Origin: an uncultured Gemmatimonadales bacterium
GTDB lineage: Bacteria > Gemmatimonadota > Gemmatimonadetes > JACCXV01 > JAHWKZ01
NCBI GenBank assembly: GCA_947259315.1
Contig: CAMYLR010000009.1
Location: 1 to 64,000 of the forward strand
DNA: 64,000 nt
Direction: 5' to 3'
The translations under genes were made by a program, and so were the position numbers. The notes beneath the pieces are model-generated. The model saw nothing but the letters and a program-made list of their open reading frames with translations. It had not been told where the DNA came from and searched no databases. Positions 1 through 8,829 of this stretch are shown here, piece by piece. The first letter of the stretch is position 1. Every line of letters begins with the position of its first letter.

Positions 1-353
1 ATGAGGAGCTCGGTTTCCGGCTCGGTCATGGGCACGATGCCCGTGTCGAGCACCACCGTCGCTACACAGATCGAATTCGACCCGGACATCGGTGGCGTGC
101 CGGCCGGCTCCATGATGATCCAGCCGATCTGAGCCTTCGGGTCCTTCGGCGGAACCAGCAGATTCACGTGCCGAAAAACTCCGCCGCGGGGCTCGTAGAG
201 CACGAAACGCCGCAAACAATCATCCTTCTCGATGAAAGAGCGCTGCTCCCACAGCGTGTCGCCCGGCGGCGGCGCCACCCCTCCGACGATCACGTCGCCG
301 ACTTCCCCTTCCGCATGGCAGCTCACCACGTGAATGACTTTTGACGTTCTCAT
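1..353 (-). CDS. Proline racemase / hydroxyproline epimerase family protein (partial)
   Basis: N-terminal 117 residues of a proline racemase superfamily enzyme; the rest lies before the window. It begins [25 protein letters not shown] and carries the family block [21 protein letters not shown] near residues 89-109. The superfamily includes proline racemase, 4-hydroxyproline 2-epimerase and trans-3-hydroxyproline dehydratase, using two acid/base residues across the substrate alpha carbon. Proline racemase has MCGH at the first; here it is MSGS, so Ser replaces the first Cys, as I recall for part of the epimerase branch. The second catalytic residue is outside the window, so the exact reaction cannot be set. 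The ATG at 353 is the only plausible start. The absence from the ORF track is due to truncation. Confidence 0.85.
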   Translation of the reverse strand, partial: MRTSKVIHVVSCHAEGEVGDVIVGGVAPPPGDTLWEQRSFIEKDDCLRRFVLYEPRGGVFRHVNLLVPPKDPKAQIGWIIMEPAGTPPMSGSNSICVATVVLDTGIVPMTEPETELL

Positions 354-378
354 AAACGTGTCATGATGCGTGCGGCTC

Positions 379-1023
379 TCACGCCGGCGGCCCACCCCAA
401 TCGTCGTCATGCTCCACGACGCGGTCGATCCAGCTAGCGACGCGAACATCATCGTCGAGCCGAAAGTGGTCTGCGAAGAACCGCCAGATCGGGCTCTGCT
501 CGGCGAACCGCTCGGGCGGGCGCGTGGGCAGCAGGTTACACGCCAAGACGATGTCGTAGATCGACATCGCGTCGCCCACCAGCCAGGCTCGATTCGCGAG
601 CCGCCGCTCCAACCGCTCAAGAGCAGTTCGCATCGCTTCTCGCGCTTCGGCGATCGCCGCCTCCTCACGATCGGCTTCCGGCTTCCGGAACTGAGGCGAT
701 AACCCCCACTGGATCCTGAGGATCTCGGGGCTCAGGTTGGCGAGCAGCGCCTCGGCTGTCTGGATCTCGTCCCGCGACCCCGGCGTCAGGCTCGGCGCGT
801 CGCGATAGTTGGCTTCCAGGTAGTGAAGGATCGCCAAAGAGTCCCGCATCACGACGTCGCCATCGATCAAGATCGGGATCATCGGCCAACTGGCAGCGGC
901 GAGCATCGGCTCACGGTCGGCCGCCATCATCTCCTCGATCTCGTACTCGAGGCCCTTGTAATTGAGGCCCACGCGGACCTTTACGGCGTTGGGAGAGCGG
1001 TGGAACTCGAGCAGCTTTCGCAT
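379..1023 (-). CDS. Glutathione S-transferase family protein
   Basis: A 214-residue GST-like protein. The N-terminal thioredoxin-fold half contains the cis-proline segment [25 protein letters not shown] (about residues 46-70), including the DS pair that usually binds the glutathione gamma-glutamyl group. The C-terminal half is the all-alpha GST domain, with [18 protein letters not shown] matching the N-capping box region. The ORF track starts at a GTG eight codons earlier (1047). I prefer the ATG at 1023 because the first beta strand ([14 protein letters not shown]) begins there. It is separate from the divergent fbp gene and the racemase gene 25 bases downstream on the same strand. Substrate unknown. 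Confidence 0.85.
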   Translation of the reverse strand: MRKLLEFHRSPNAVKVRVGLNYKGLEYEIEEMMAADREPMLAAASWPMIPILIDGDVVMRDSLAILHYLEANYRDAPSLTPGSRDEIQTAEALLANLSPEILRIQWGLSPQFRKPEADREEAAIAEAREAMRTALERLERRLANRAWLVGDAMSIYDIVLACNLLPTRPPERFAEQSPIWRFFADHFRLDDDVRVASWIDRVVEHDDDWGGPPA

Positions 1024-1131
1024 GGCGGGCAAAGGTAGCCGGGTCACGTTCCGGTGGCCCCCAACGCTCGGGGCAGGTAAAATCTCGGCCCCCGAACCGC
1101 TGTTCCTGCATGGACTTCAGCCGGCGACGCG

Positions 1132-2160
1132 ATGACCGAGCACCGTCTCACCCTGACCCAACACCTGCTGCGGGAAGTCCAATCCGGAGCCGCTAGCGCT
1201 GACATCGATGCGATCCTCGCCGAGATCGCCACCGCCTGCAAGGAAGCCCGCGCTCAGCTGGCCCAAGTCGGTTTGGGACCGCTGGCCGGGATGCAGGGCG
1301 CCATCAATGTCCAGGGTGAGGCCGTTCACAAGCTCGACTGGTTCGCCAACAACCTCTTTGTCGAGCATTTCGAGGGTTCCGGTTTGCTCTGCTCGTTGAT
1401 CAGCGAAGAGCTCGAAGAAGTCCACCACTTCGACGACGATTGTCCGAGCGCTGGCCATACGATGTGCATCGACCCAATGGACGGTTCGTCCAATCTCGAC
1501 GTCGATGGCGTAGTGGGAACGATCTTCGCGATCCGTCGGAAGGCTACCGAAGAACACCACGATAAGCCGAGCCAGGTGTACCGTCCGGGTACTGAGCAGC
1601 TGGCCGCGGGCTACGTACTCTACGGACCCCAGACGATGCTCGTCTATGCCGCCGGTGGAAGCGTCCACGGGTTCACGCTCGACACCGCGGTGGGCGAGTT
1701 CTTCCTGTCCCACCCGGACATTCGCATCCCCGACTGCGGCAGCGAGTTTTCCGGCAATTTGTCGCGACTGGCGGCGTGGAACCCGGCGTTCAAGACGTTT
1801 GTGGGACACCACAGCCATGGCGGCGACGGAGAACCGTATTCGCTGCGTTACATCGGCGCGCTGGTCGGAGATTTCCACCGCATCTTGTTGCGCGGTGGCG
1901 TGTTCTTCTACCCCGGCGACGTCAACAATCGCCAGGGCAAGCTTCGGCTGCTCTACGAAGCCGCACCGTTAGCCCATGTGGCCGAGGCAGCCGGCGGAGC
2001 AGCCACAGACGGCGCTCAGCGCATCCTCGAAATCGTGCCCAACGCGTTGCATCAGCGCACTCCGCTCGTGATCGGGAGCCGCGACGAGGTCAACGCCATT
2101 CAATCGCTGCTGGCCGGTGCGACGCCGGCAGCCGTTGCATCGAAAGGAGCCAGTTCATGA
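1132..2160 (+). CDS. fbp: Fructose-1,6-bisphosphatase class I
   Basis: Hydrolyses fructose 1,6-bisphosphate to fructose 6-phosphate in gluconeogenesis. The 342-residue length is usual for class I. The metal and phosphate-binding signature DPMDGSSNLDVDGVVGTIFAI starts at residue 114. The late block GKLRLLYEAAPLAHVAEAAGG and the closing motif LHQRTPLVIGS are also typical. The start ATG at 1132 is close to the end of the divergent GST gene, so the promoter must be short. Its stop overlaps the aldolase start (ATGA), indicating translational coupling of two consecutive gluconeogenic steps. Confidence 0.96.
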   Translation: MTEHRLTLTQHLLREVQSGAASADIDAILAEIATACKEARAQLAQVGLGPLAGMQGAINVQGEAVHKLDWFANNLFVEHFEGSGLLCSLISEELEEVHHFDDDCPSAGHTMCIDPMDGSSNLDVDGVVGTIFAIRRKATEEHHDKPSQVYRPGTEQLAAGYVLYGPQTMLVYAAGGSVHGFTLDTAVGEFFLSHPDIRIPDCGSEFSGNLSRLAAWNPAFKTFVGHHSHGGDGEPYSLRYIGALVGDFHRILLRGGVFFYPGDVNNRQGKLRLLYEAAPLAHVAEAAGGAATDGAQRILEIVPNALHQRTPLVIGSRDEVNAIQSLLAGATPAAVASKGASS

Positions 2161-3134
2161 ACCCCGAAACCGCCACTATGACGCCCGCTCAGGCCGCCGG
2201 CGAAACCGCAGCGCCCGGTGGGCGCGTGGAAGAGATCCTGTCGTACTACCCGAGCGACAACGCCGGGACGCGAACCAACATCCGGCGGTTGCTCAACCAC
2301 GGACGATTGGGTGGAACGGGACGTCTGGTGATCCTGCCGGTTGATCAGGGGTTCGAGCACGGTCCGCACCGGTCGTTCGCCGTCAACCCGCCGGCTTACG
2401 ATCCCGAGTACCACCCGAAGTTCGCCCTAGCCGCCGGGATGTCGGGGTACGCCGCACCACTCGGATTCATCGAGGCGATAGCCGGGAACTACTCGGGCCA
2501 TCTGCCGCTGATCCTGAAGCTCAACAACCACGACTTGCTGTTCGCCGAGAACGATCGCATCCCAGCGGTTACGAGCTCCGTCGAGGCGGCGGTGCGTCTC
2601 GGCTGCGTGGCGATCGGGTACACGATCTACCCGGGGTCGGCGTACCGAAACGAGATGTACGAGAAGCTCCAGTACCTGGCCGAGGACGCCAAGAGCGCCG
2701 GGCTGGCCGTCGTCGTATGGTCGTACCCGCGCGGGTCGGGGATCACCAAGGATGGTGAGACGGCGCTCGACGTTATCTCTTACGCTGCACACCTCGCCTG
2801 CCAGATGGGCGCTCACATCGTCAAGGTCAAGCTCCCGGCCAGCCACCTCGAGCAAGACAAGGCGAAGGAGGCGTACGTCGAGGCCGGTGTCGCAACCGAG
2901 TCGGTCGTCGACCGCGTGCGCGTGGTGACCCAAGCGGCGTTCGCCGGCAAGCGGATCGTCATCTTCTCCGGCGGTTCGAAGCGTGGCGACGAGCCGTTCT
3001 TCGATGACATCCGCGGCATCCGCGACGGCGGCGGGTTCGGCTCGATCATCGGCCGCAACACTTTCCAGCGTCCGTGGGACGACTCGCTCGAGTTCATCGG
3101 CAACGTGATCGACATCTACCGGGGAGAAGCGTAG
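2157..3134 (+). CDS. fbaB: Class I fructose-bisphosphate aldolase, DhnA/FbaB type
   Basis: A 325-residue Schiff-base aldolase interconverting fructose 1,6-bisphosphate with dihydroxyacetone phosphate and glyceraldehyde 3-phosphate. DhnA-family landmarks are LVILPVDQGFEHGP near residue 62, LILKLNNHDLL, the strand AHIVKVKLPASHL that should carry the Schiff-base lysine, and the phosphate-binding end IVIFSGGSKRG...FGSIIGRNTFQRPW. The ORF track extends the frame upstream to 1776, but that part shadows fbp. The real start is the ATG at 2157, overlapping the fbp stop and preceded by GAAAGGAGC. With fbp it forms a gluconeogenic pair. Confidence 0.95.
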   Translation: MNPETATMTPAQAAGETAAPGGRVEEILSYYPSDNAGTRTNIRRLLNHGRLGGTGRLVILPVDQGFEHGPHRSFAVNPPAYDPEYHPKFALAAGMSGYAAPLGFIEAIAGNYSGHLPLILKLNNHDLLFAENDRIPAVTSSVEAAVRLGCVAIGYTIYPGSAYRNEMYEKLQYLAEDAKSAGLAVVVWSYPRGSGITKDGETALDVISYAAHLACQMGAHIVKVKLPASHLEQDKAKEAYVEAGVATESVVDRVRVVTQAAFAGKRIVIFSGGSKRGDEPFFDDIRGIRDGGGFGSIIGRNTFQRPWDDSLEFIGNVIDIYRGEA

Positions 3135-3147
3135 AGCGTCGGGCCGC

Positions 3148-3618
3148 TTGACCCACGCCTTCCAGGACAGAATCCCCGACAACCTGTGTTTTGGGTGCGG
3201 GCCGGGGAACGTCGACGGGCTCCAGATCAAGAGCGTCTGGTCGAGCACCGGCGAGTCGGTGTGCACCTACCAGCCCGAGCCCCATCACGCCGCCGGACCA
3301 CCGCAGTTCGTAAACGGCGGTATCCTCGCCACGCTGATCGATTGCCACGCGGTTTGCACGGCGATCGCCTTTGCGTACGAATCGGAAGGCCGCGAGATCG
3401 GTTCTGATCCGCCGATCTGGTACGCGACCGCGTCGCTGGAGGTGCGCTATCTGCGACCGACGCCGATCGAGGTGCCGGTCGAGGTCCGGGCCCGGATCGT
3501 CGACTCCGACGATCGCAAGACGCGGTTGAGCTGTACGCTAACTTCGCGCGGCAACACGTGTGTCGAAGGAGAAATCGTCGCGGCTCGGGTCCCCGCCGAT
3601 TGGCGAGGAGACAACTAG
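3148..3618 (+). CDS. PaaI-like hotdog-fold thioesterase
   Basis: A 156-residue single-domain hotdog protein. The N-terminus NLCFGCGPGNVDGLQIK and the helix segment VNGGILATLIDCHAVCTA are characteristic of PaaI/YiiD-like acyl-CoA thioesterases, where the HGG/NGG loop and an acidic residue on the central helix serve catalysis. The strand EVRYLRPTPIEVPVEVRARI completes the fold. The start is a TTG at 3148, 13 bases after the aldolase stop, so it is probably the third gene of the fbp-fba unit. The acyl-CoA substrate cannot be predicted. Confidence 0.82.
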   Translation: MTHAFQDRIPDNLCFGCGPGNVDGLQIKSVWSSTGESVCTYQPEPHHAAGPPQFVNGGILATLIDCHAVCTAIAFAYESEGREIGSDPPIWYATASLEVRYLRPTPIEVPVEVRARIVDSDDRKTRLSCTLTSRGNTCVEGEIVAARVPADWRGDN

Positions 3619-3619
3619 A

Positions 3620-4804
3620 TCAGAGCAGGTGGATCGCGACTTGGCCCAGCAGCCACGCGCACCCCAGCCCACCGTAGATCCCCAAGACGTAGCCCGAAAC
3701 CCCCATCAGCAGCCCAATCGGCGCCATCGCCGGGTGGTACACCCCGGCCACCACCGGCGCGCTCAGCGCGCCACCGACGTTGGCCATCGACCCGGTCGCT
3801 ACGAAAAACAGCGGCGCTCGAATCAGCCGTGCCACCAGCATCAGCAAGCCGACGTGGATCGCGATCCAGAGCGCACCGGTCGCCAAGAACAGCGGCGCAT
3901 CGACGATCGCCTTTAGATCGCCCTGGGCGCCGATCGCGGTCACCAACAGGTAGAGCGCCACGAACCCAACGCTCGACGCCCCGGGTCCTTCGAGATCGCT
4001 GATTCGCGTGAACGACAGCGTCAGCCCAAGCGTCGTGACGAGCACCACCGCCCAGGTCGTATGGCTGATGATCTTGGGGTCGCCGAGCTCCGGCATCTGC
4101 TCGCCGAGCAACACGCACGCGTAAGCCGCCACAAACCCGACCCCGACGATCATCGCCAGATCACGGATCGTGATCGGTCGCCGAATCGCCTCGTACTTGG
4201 CAGCCAGCGCGGCGTTCGTCTCCTCGATTAGCGATGTGTCGGCGTGGTTCCAGCGGTCGAAACGCAACTGGTACGCCGACAGAAAGAGCAGCACGCCCAT
4301 CCAGCCGTAGCCCACCACCGTGTCGACGACGATGATCGGACCGAACATCGCTTCGGGTGTCTCAATCGACTCGGCCACTGCCACCAGGTTCGCGGTGCCG
4401 CCGATCCACGAGCCCGACAGCGCGCCCAAACCCTTCCACGCGTCGGGCGGCAACCACGTGCCAAACACCGCCAGCGCTATCGGACCGCCGATAATGATCC
4501 CCGCGGTGCCGGTGAGCATCATGATCGTCGCCGGCCGGCCGAGCTTGAGTAGCGCGGGCACGTCGACGGTGACCATGAGCAAGAACAACGACACCGGAAG
4601 CAGGTGCCGCACCATCCAGTCGTAGGCCGGAGAGTCCGCGGGCGTGATGCCGAGCGTAGTCGATACCATCGGCACGAAGTACGCCCACAAGATCGCGGGA
4701 GCGATCTCAAAAATCCGCGCTAGCGGCTTGAGTCCCGATAGCCAGTAAACCACACCCAGCACACCGGCCAGGTAGACAAAAACAGCGGTCGGATCGTTGA
4801 TCAA
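3620..4804 (-). CDS. DUF819 family membrane protein
   Basis: A polytopic membrane protein of about 394 residues with roughly ten or more hydrophobic segments. It matches the DUF819 (YjcL-like) family from memory: LINDPTAVFVYLAGVLGVVYW at the N-terminus, LLPVSLFLLMVTVDVPALLKLG, the glycine-rich loop ALSGSWIGGTANLVAVAESI, and a C-terminal repeat VATGSMANVGGALSAPVVA. The pseudo-repeat with GTAN and ANVGG loops resembles secondary carriers, but no substrate is established. The start is uncertain: the track uses TTG at 4870, while family homology begins at LIND, so I use the TTG at 4804. Its end abuts the convergent thioesterase stop. Confidence 0.8.
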   Translation of the reverse strand: MINDPTAVFVYLAGVLGVVYWLSGLKPLARIFEIAPAILWAYFVPMVSTTLGITPADSPAYDWMVRHLLPVSLFLLMVTVDVPALLKLGRPATIMMLTGTAGIIIGGPIALAVFGTWLPPDAWKGLGALSGSWIGGTANLVAVAESIETPEAMFGPIIVVDTVVGYGWMGVLLFLSAYQLRFDRWNHADTSLIEETNAALAAKYEAIRRPITIRDLAMIVGVGFVAAYACVLLGEQMPELGDPKIISHTTWAVVLVTTLGLTLSFTRISDLEGPGASSVGFVALYLLVTAIGAQGDLKAIVDAPLFLATGALWIAIHVGLLMLVARLIRAPLFFVATGSMANVGGALSAPVVAGVYHPAMAPIGLLMGVSGYVLGIYGGLGCAWLLGQVAIHLL

Positions 4805-4983
4805 GGGGTGGCCACCGATCAGCCCGGGTAGCGCAGTGAACCGACGCCCGCTCCGCCGGCGCCGTAACAAAGGATTTGGAACAACGCGTACCCCAACAGG
4901 GCGAACACGCCAAGACCGGCCAGCGCCATCAGTGTCCCACAGTTGAAGTAACGGGACACGTCAGACGAGTCGTGCGGCCGGAA

Positions 4984-5247
4984 TCAAATCTTTGCTTGCC
5001 GAATCGAACTCGCGCCTGGCTTACGCCGCCGCTTGCCGGTCAGGATATAGTCCACGTCGAGACCGGCACGCCCCGAGAGACCGGCTAGATACCAGTACGA
5101 TCGTGGGATACGACCGTTCTCGTAACGACTGATCATCTGCTGGGTGTAGTCGGTCAAAGCGGCAAGCTGCGCTTGCGTCATGTTCCCGCGGGCAGCACGT
5201 AGCCGGGTGGCCATGCCCTCGCGGAACTCCTCGAACGATGCTTCCAT
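4984..5247 (-). CDS. XRE-family helix-turn-helix regulator
   Basis: An 87-residue protein with a single HTH_3 domain: ATRLRAARGNMTQAQLAALTDYTQQMISRYENGRIPRSYWYLAGLS spans about residues 11-56, including the TQAQLA and SRYENG elements. It ends in a basic tail (GKRRRKPGASSIRQAKI). The ATG at 5247 has an excellent ribosome site (AAAGGAGGG). A second start at 5277, with GGAGGTG before it, would add ten residues. It is divergent from the peptidase gene at 5348, so it may regulate that gene or itself. No sensor domain is present. Confidence 0.82.
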   Translation of the reverse strand: MEASFEEFREGMATRLRAARGNMTQAQLAALTDYTQQMISRYENGRIPRSYWYLAGLSGRAGLDVDYILTGKRRRKPGASSIRQAKI

Positions 5248-5347
5248 GACCCTCCTTTGACCCGTCGGGGTATTCATCACCTCCAACGGATCAAGTCACA
5301 TTTTACGCCTGTACTAGTATACGCGACCACCGTAGATTCCTCCGTTC

Positions 5348-6952
5348 ATGACAGACCCTCAAACCGTCATCGATAACATCGTCAGCGGGCTGAAGCCCCT
5401 GGCGATAGCGGTCAACCGTGCGTGGTGGGATGCCGCTGTAAGCGGCGATGCCGACGCGTACAGCCGGCTGACCGATCTCCGCGACGCCCTCGACCGGTAC
5501 TGGGCCGACGACCAACGGTTCAACCAGCTCGAAACGCTCCACGCCGCACCGCCGGACGACCGGTTGCTCGCCCGATCGATCGAGCTCCTGTATTTGAAGG
5601 CTTTGCCGCGCCGGGTCGAGCCCGAGCTCAGTCGTCGAATCAACGCGTTGTCGTCGGACGTCGAACGGCTCTTTTCGACGTATCAACCGCTGTACCAGGG
5701 TGAACCGCGCTTGTTCGGCTACATGGAGGAAACGCTCAAGCGCGAGCGCGATCCGGCCAAGCTCGAGGAAGCGTACGAGGCAACCAAGGCGGTGGGCCCA
5801 GCTCTCGCGTCACAGCTGCACGAGTTGGTTGAGCTCCGGAACGAAGCCGCTCGCGAGTTGGGCTTTCCCGACTTCTACCACATGCGCCTAAAGCTGGAGG
5901 AGCAAGACCCCGACGACGTGGCGCGATTTCTGGAGAATGTCGAGGCGGACACGGCCCAACCGTTCGCGGACACGAAGGCCGAGGTCGACGACCGCTTGTC
6001 CAACCGTTTTCGCATCAAACCGACCGAGCTCATGCCCTGGCATTACCAGGATCCGTTCTTTCAAGATCCCCCAGACGTCTTTGAAGCCGACCTCGATGAA
6101 GTCTACGAATCGGCCGATTTGATCAGCGTTGCAGAGCGTTTCTTCACCGGGATCGGGTTGCCCGTCAGCCACGTCCTGGCGCGCTCGAGTCTCCACGAAG
6201 CGGTCGGGAAGGACCCACACGCGTTCGCCACCGACATCGATCGCGAAGGGGACGTTCGGATTCTCTTGAACCTCCGTCCCAACGAACGGTGGATGGGGAC
6301 CACCCTTCACGAATTGGGACACGCCGTATACGACGACGGTATTGCACCCGAGCTACCATGGGAGCTGCGCCAACCGGCACACACGCTCACTACCGAGGCG
6401 ATCGCCATGCTGTTTGGCCGACTGTCACGCAGCACAGAGTGGCTGCAAGAGATGGCCCTGATCGATTCGGACCTGGCCGCGCGACTGGCCGGCCCCGCCG
6501 CGAAAGAACTCCGGAGCGCAATGCTCTTCTCCGCCCGCTGGATTCAGGTCATGGCACACTTCGAGCGTGCTATGTACGCCCAGCCAAACCAGGATCTGAA
6601 CGCGCTCTGGTGGCGGCTAGTTGAGCGGTTCCAGGGACTCACCCCACCGCCTAGACCCGCGGGTGCCGCGGATTACGGAGCCAAGATCCATGTCGTTGCG
6701 GCCCCGGTTTACTACCACAACTACCTGTACGGGGAGTGCTTCGCGTCACAGATCGACGCCCGCTTGAACACCGAAGTGCTGAGCGGTGAGGTGACGTACG
6801 TCGGCAACAAAGATGTCGGGGCGTGGCTAACCGAGCACATCTTCCGGCCCGGCGCTGGCTCTCATTACGACGAGCTCGCCCGAGCTGCCACTGGCGAGGC
6901 GGTCGGCTCGAAGGCGTTTGGGGAGCAGTTCTTGGTCGGGCGAGCGGCTTAG
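5348..6952 (+). CDS. M2/M3-like zinc metallopeptidase (HExxH)
   Basis: A 534-residue mostly helical gluzincin. The zinc motif HELGH is at 321-325, in TTLHELGHAVYD. The third ligand is probably Glu350 in HTLTTEAIAMLFGR. The layout, with a long helical N-terminal half and a small C-terminal zinc domain with YYHNYLYGECFASQ near the end, resembles angiotensin-converting-enzyme-type (M2) and oligopeptidase (M3) families. There is no signal peptide, so a cytoplasmic peptidase or carboxypeptidase is likely. It starts at ATG 5348, divergent from the XRE gene, and its last four bases overlap the convergent methyltransferase gene. Confidence 0.85.
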   Translation: MTDPQTVIDNIVSGLKPLAIAVNRAWWDAAVSGDADAYSRLTDLRDALDRYWADDQRFNQLETLHAAPPDDRLLARSIELLYLKALPRRVEPELSRRINALSSDVERLFSTYQPLYQGEPRLFGYMEETLKRERDPAKLEEAYEATKAVGPALASQLHELVELRNEAARELGFPDFYHMRLKLEEQDPDDVARFLENVEADTAQPFADTKAEVDDRLSNRFRIKPTELMPWHYQDPFFQDPPDVFEADLDEVYESADLISVAERFFTGIGLPVSHVLARSSLHEAVGKDPHAFATDIDREGDVRILLNLRPNERWMGTTLHELGHAVYDDGIAPELPWELRQPAHTLTTEAIAMLFGRLSRSTEWLQEMALIDSDLAARLAGPAAKELRSAMLFSARWIQVMAHFERAMYAQPNQDLNALWWRLVERFQGLTPPPRPAGAADYGAKIHVVAAPVYYHNYLYGECFASQIDARLNTEVLSGEVTYVGNKDVGAWLTEHIFRPGAGSHYDELARAATGEAVGSKAFGEQFLVGRAA

Positions 6953-7743
6953 TCTCCGCGCTGTAGCAGCCACACTGCGGCCGCGATCGAGGACTCCAGG
7001 ACCTCGCACTCCGCCACCTGCGACTCCACGTAACCAGCCAACCGATCCGCGTGCTCCGGAAAACGCTCCATCAAACCCTTCGCGCGCACTTGGATGCGCC
7101 GGTTGTTCTCACGGTTACACGCTTCGACCTCGCTTTGGGGAATAAGCGTTTCTTGCAACAACTCGTCACCGTGCCGGGTCAGCAACTGGTGGGTCTCTTC
7201 CCGTGACGTGTAATGGTCGTAACCGTTTCTCTCCATCGCGTGTTCGGAGGCGAGAAACCCGTCGTCAATGACGATGTACCCGTTGGAGCGGACGATCCGC
7301 CTGAGCTGGCCGATACAACGATCGAAGCCACCTAGCGCGCCGCCGAGTGCCGCCCAGACGACGACATCGAATCGGCTGTTGGACACCAACAAGTCGCGTG
7401 CGTCCGCGACCCTAAACTCGCACCGATCGTCGACCCCTTCTCGCCGGGCACGCTCGCGCGCCTCGCGGATAAACGGCTCGAACAAGTCCACGCCGAGCAC
7501 CCCAAAGCCGAGGTCTCGCGCCAGCCGTATACCGATCGCCCCCTTGCCACACCCCAGATCCAGCACCCGAGTCGAACTCGGCAGCCCGCGGGCGCCAAGC
7601 ATTTCGGCGATCACCGCGGGCCAGCTGCCCAGCTCCCAGATGTCGGCCAAGAGCTCAGAGAGAAACGGCAGCAGGTCTGGTGTAGTCTCGAGAGCCGCCG
7701 CTATCTGGCGCTCTTGTTCGTCAGTCAACCGTGCGCAGTGCAT
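6949..7743 (-). CDS. SAM-dependent class I methyltransferase
   Basis: A 264-residue Rossmann methyltransferase. Motif I is VLDLGCGKGAIGIRLA near residue 60, followed by the acidic strand end VLGVDLFEPFI, then VADARDL and FDVVVWAALGGALGG (motif IV region). The C-terminal third is helical, with NRENNRRIQVRAKGLMERFPEHADRL, and may form a substrate cap. The first Met (7743) fits the fold. It is the last gene of a minus-strand run led by the tryptophanase, 36 bases after the Vgb-like gene. The substrate is unknown. Confidence 0.85.
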   Translation of the reverse strand: MHCARLTDEQERQIAAALETTPDLLPFLSELLADIWELGSWPAVIAEMLGARGLPSSTRVLDLGCGKGAIGIRLARDLGFGVLGVDLFEPFIREARERARREGVDDRCEFRVADARDLLVSNSRFDVVVWAALGGALGGFDRCIGQLRRIVRSNGYIVIDDGFLASEHAMERNGYDHYTSREETHQLLTRHGDELLQETLIPQSEVEACNRENNRRIQVRAKGLMERFPEHADRLAGYVESQVAECEVLESSIAAAVWLLQRGD

Positions 7744-7779
7744 CGCTCGTTGTGGTGCTCGTCGAGCTCGAGAAAGTCG

Positions 7780-8829
7780 CTACGGAACGATCGCCCGTGC
7801 GATCGTATTCGTGTCGGTCCCGAACCACAGCGCACGCGTTGGCGGGTGGAACACCATGTGGCGCACGACGTGCCCTCCGCTGGGGACCTCGGCGCTGGCG
7901 ATAAAGTGCTCCGCTTGGGGGTCGAAGCCGATCAATCGGTTCGGGATCGCACCCGTCTCGACGAACCACAATCGATCGCGATCGTCGGACGCCATCGCGT
8001 ATGGCCGCGCGTTCCGGCCGCCGGGGATGGGCCACTCGAGAAACGACTCGCTAGCGGGATCGAAGCGTCCCAGGAACCCTTCGGCGTAATCCACGTACCA
8101 CACCGCCCGATCGGAGGTTAGCGCCAGCCGCCGCGGGCGGGCCCCAGACCGCGGCAACTCGAACTCGCGCAGTGTAAGACCCGACGGATCCACGGTCGCC
8201 AGCTTGTTGCTTCCGAACTCGGCGACCCATGGCCGACCATCGGGATCGACGACGATGCCGTACGGTCTCGCGCCTGCGGTCGGCACGCGCACGATGTCGA
8301 CGTCCCCAGTCCCGATCGCCAATCGACCGATCATGTTGCTGTGTTGGACGCTGAACCAGATGTCGCCCACCGGGTCGAAGATCAACGTGTGCGGATCGGC
8401 CGCCCCTGCGGGCATCGCGGTCTTGACGATCTCGCCGGTCGATGGATCCAAGCGACCGATGTGAGCAGCCTTATTGCCGGCGTACCACACCGTCCCGTCT
8501 GCGGCGACGATCACGTTGTGGGGACCGGCGCCCGAGTCGAGCGGGAACCGCTGGAAAATCCCAGAGGAGGGATCCAGCGCGGCTACGTAATCACCGGTCT
8601 GGCCGACAAACCAAATCCGTCCGTCCGGACCGACAAACGGGTCGCGTGGGCGGGTGGTCTCCCACGGCACGGGCCACTCTTCGATCGCCAGTGAGTCTCC
8701 ATCGGTGATCGCTGGCGCCCCAACGGACTCATCGCTTTTCGCCGGTGCCACGTCATGCTGATCCGGCGACGCATAACCGCCACATCCCACCAGCGCGCAC
8801 ACAGAAGCAACACACAGAAGCCGATTCAC
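7780..8829 (-). CDS. Vgb-like (virginiamycin B lyase fold) beta-propeller lipoprotein
   Basis: A 349-residue secreted lipoprotein: signal NRLLCVASVCALVGCGG with lipobox LVGC, then a beta-propeller of repeats such as GPDGRIWFVGQTGDYVAALDPSSG, AADGTVWYAGNKAAHIGRLDPSTG and DPDGRPWVAEFGSNKLATVDPSG. These D/GxxWF..N.I..LDP repeats are those of streptogramin lyase (Vgb) and related seven-bladed propellers. Most environmental members are not resistance enzymes, so lyase activity should not be assumed. The ORF track starts 48 codons upstream. The GTG at 8829 shares one base with the GMC stop (TAGTG) and directly precedes the signal peptide. Confidence 0.8.
   Translation of the reverse strand: MNRLLCVASVCALVGCGGYASPDQHDVAPAKSDESVGAPAITDGDSLAIEEWPVPWETTRPRDPFVGPDGRIWFVGQTGDYVAALDPSSGIFQRFPLDSGAGPHNVIVAADGTVWYAGNKAAHIGRLDPSTGEIVKTAMPAGAADPHTLIFDPVGDIWFSVQHSNMIGRLAIGTGDVDIVRVPTAGARPYGIVVDPDGRPWVAEFGSNKLATVDPSGLTLREFELPRSGARPRRLALTSDRAVWYVDYAEGFLGRFDPASESFLEWPIPGGRNARPYAMASDDRDRLWFVETGAIPNRLIGFDPQAEHFIASAEVPSGGHVVRHMVFHPPTRALWFGTDTNTIARAIVP

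Noticed and set aside
1117-1878. 253-codon minus-strand ORF opposite fbp
   Set aside because: fbp has clear class I FBPase motifs in the other strand; this frame shows none.
2427-3266. 279-codon minus-strand ORF opposite the aldolase
   Set aside because: Shadow of fbaB; rich in Asp/Arg/Val without domains.
4819-4929. 36-residue hydrophobic ORF (MALAGLGVFALLGYALFQIL) upstream of the DUF819 gene
   Set aside because: It could be a lost N-terminal helix joined by a frameshift, but DUF819 homology already begins at LINDPTAV and there is no ribosome site; too weak to call.
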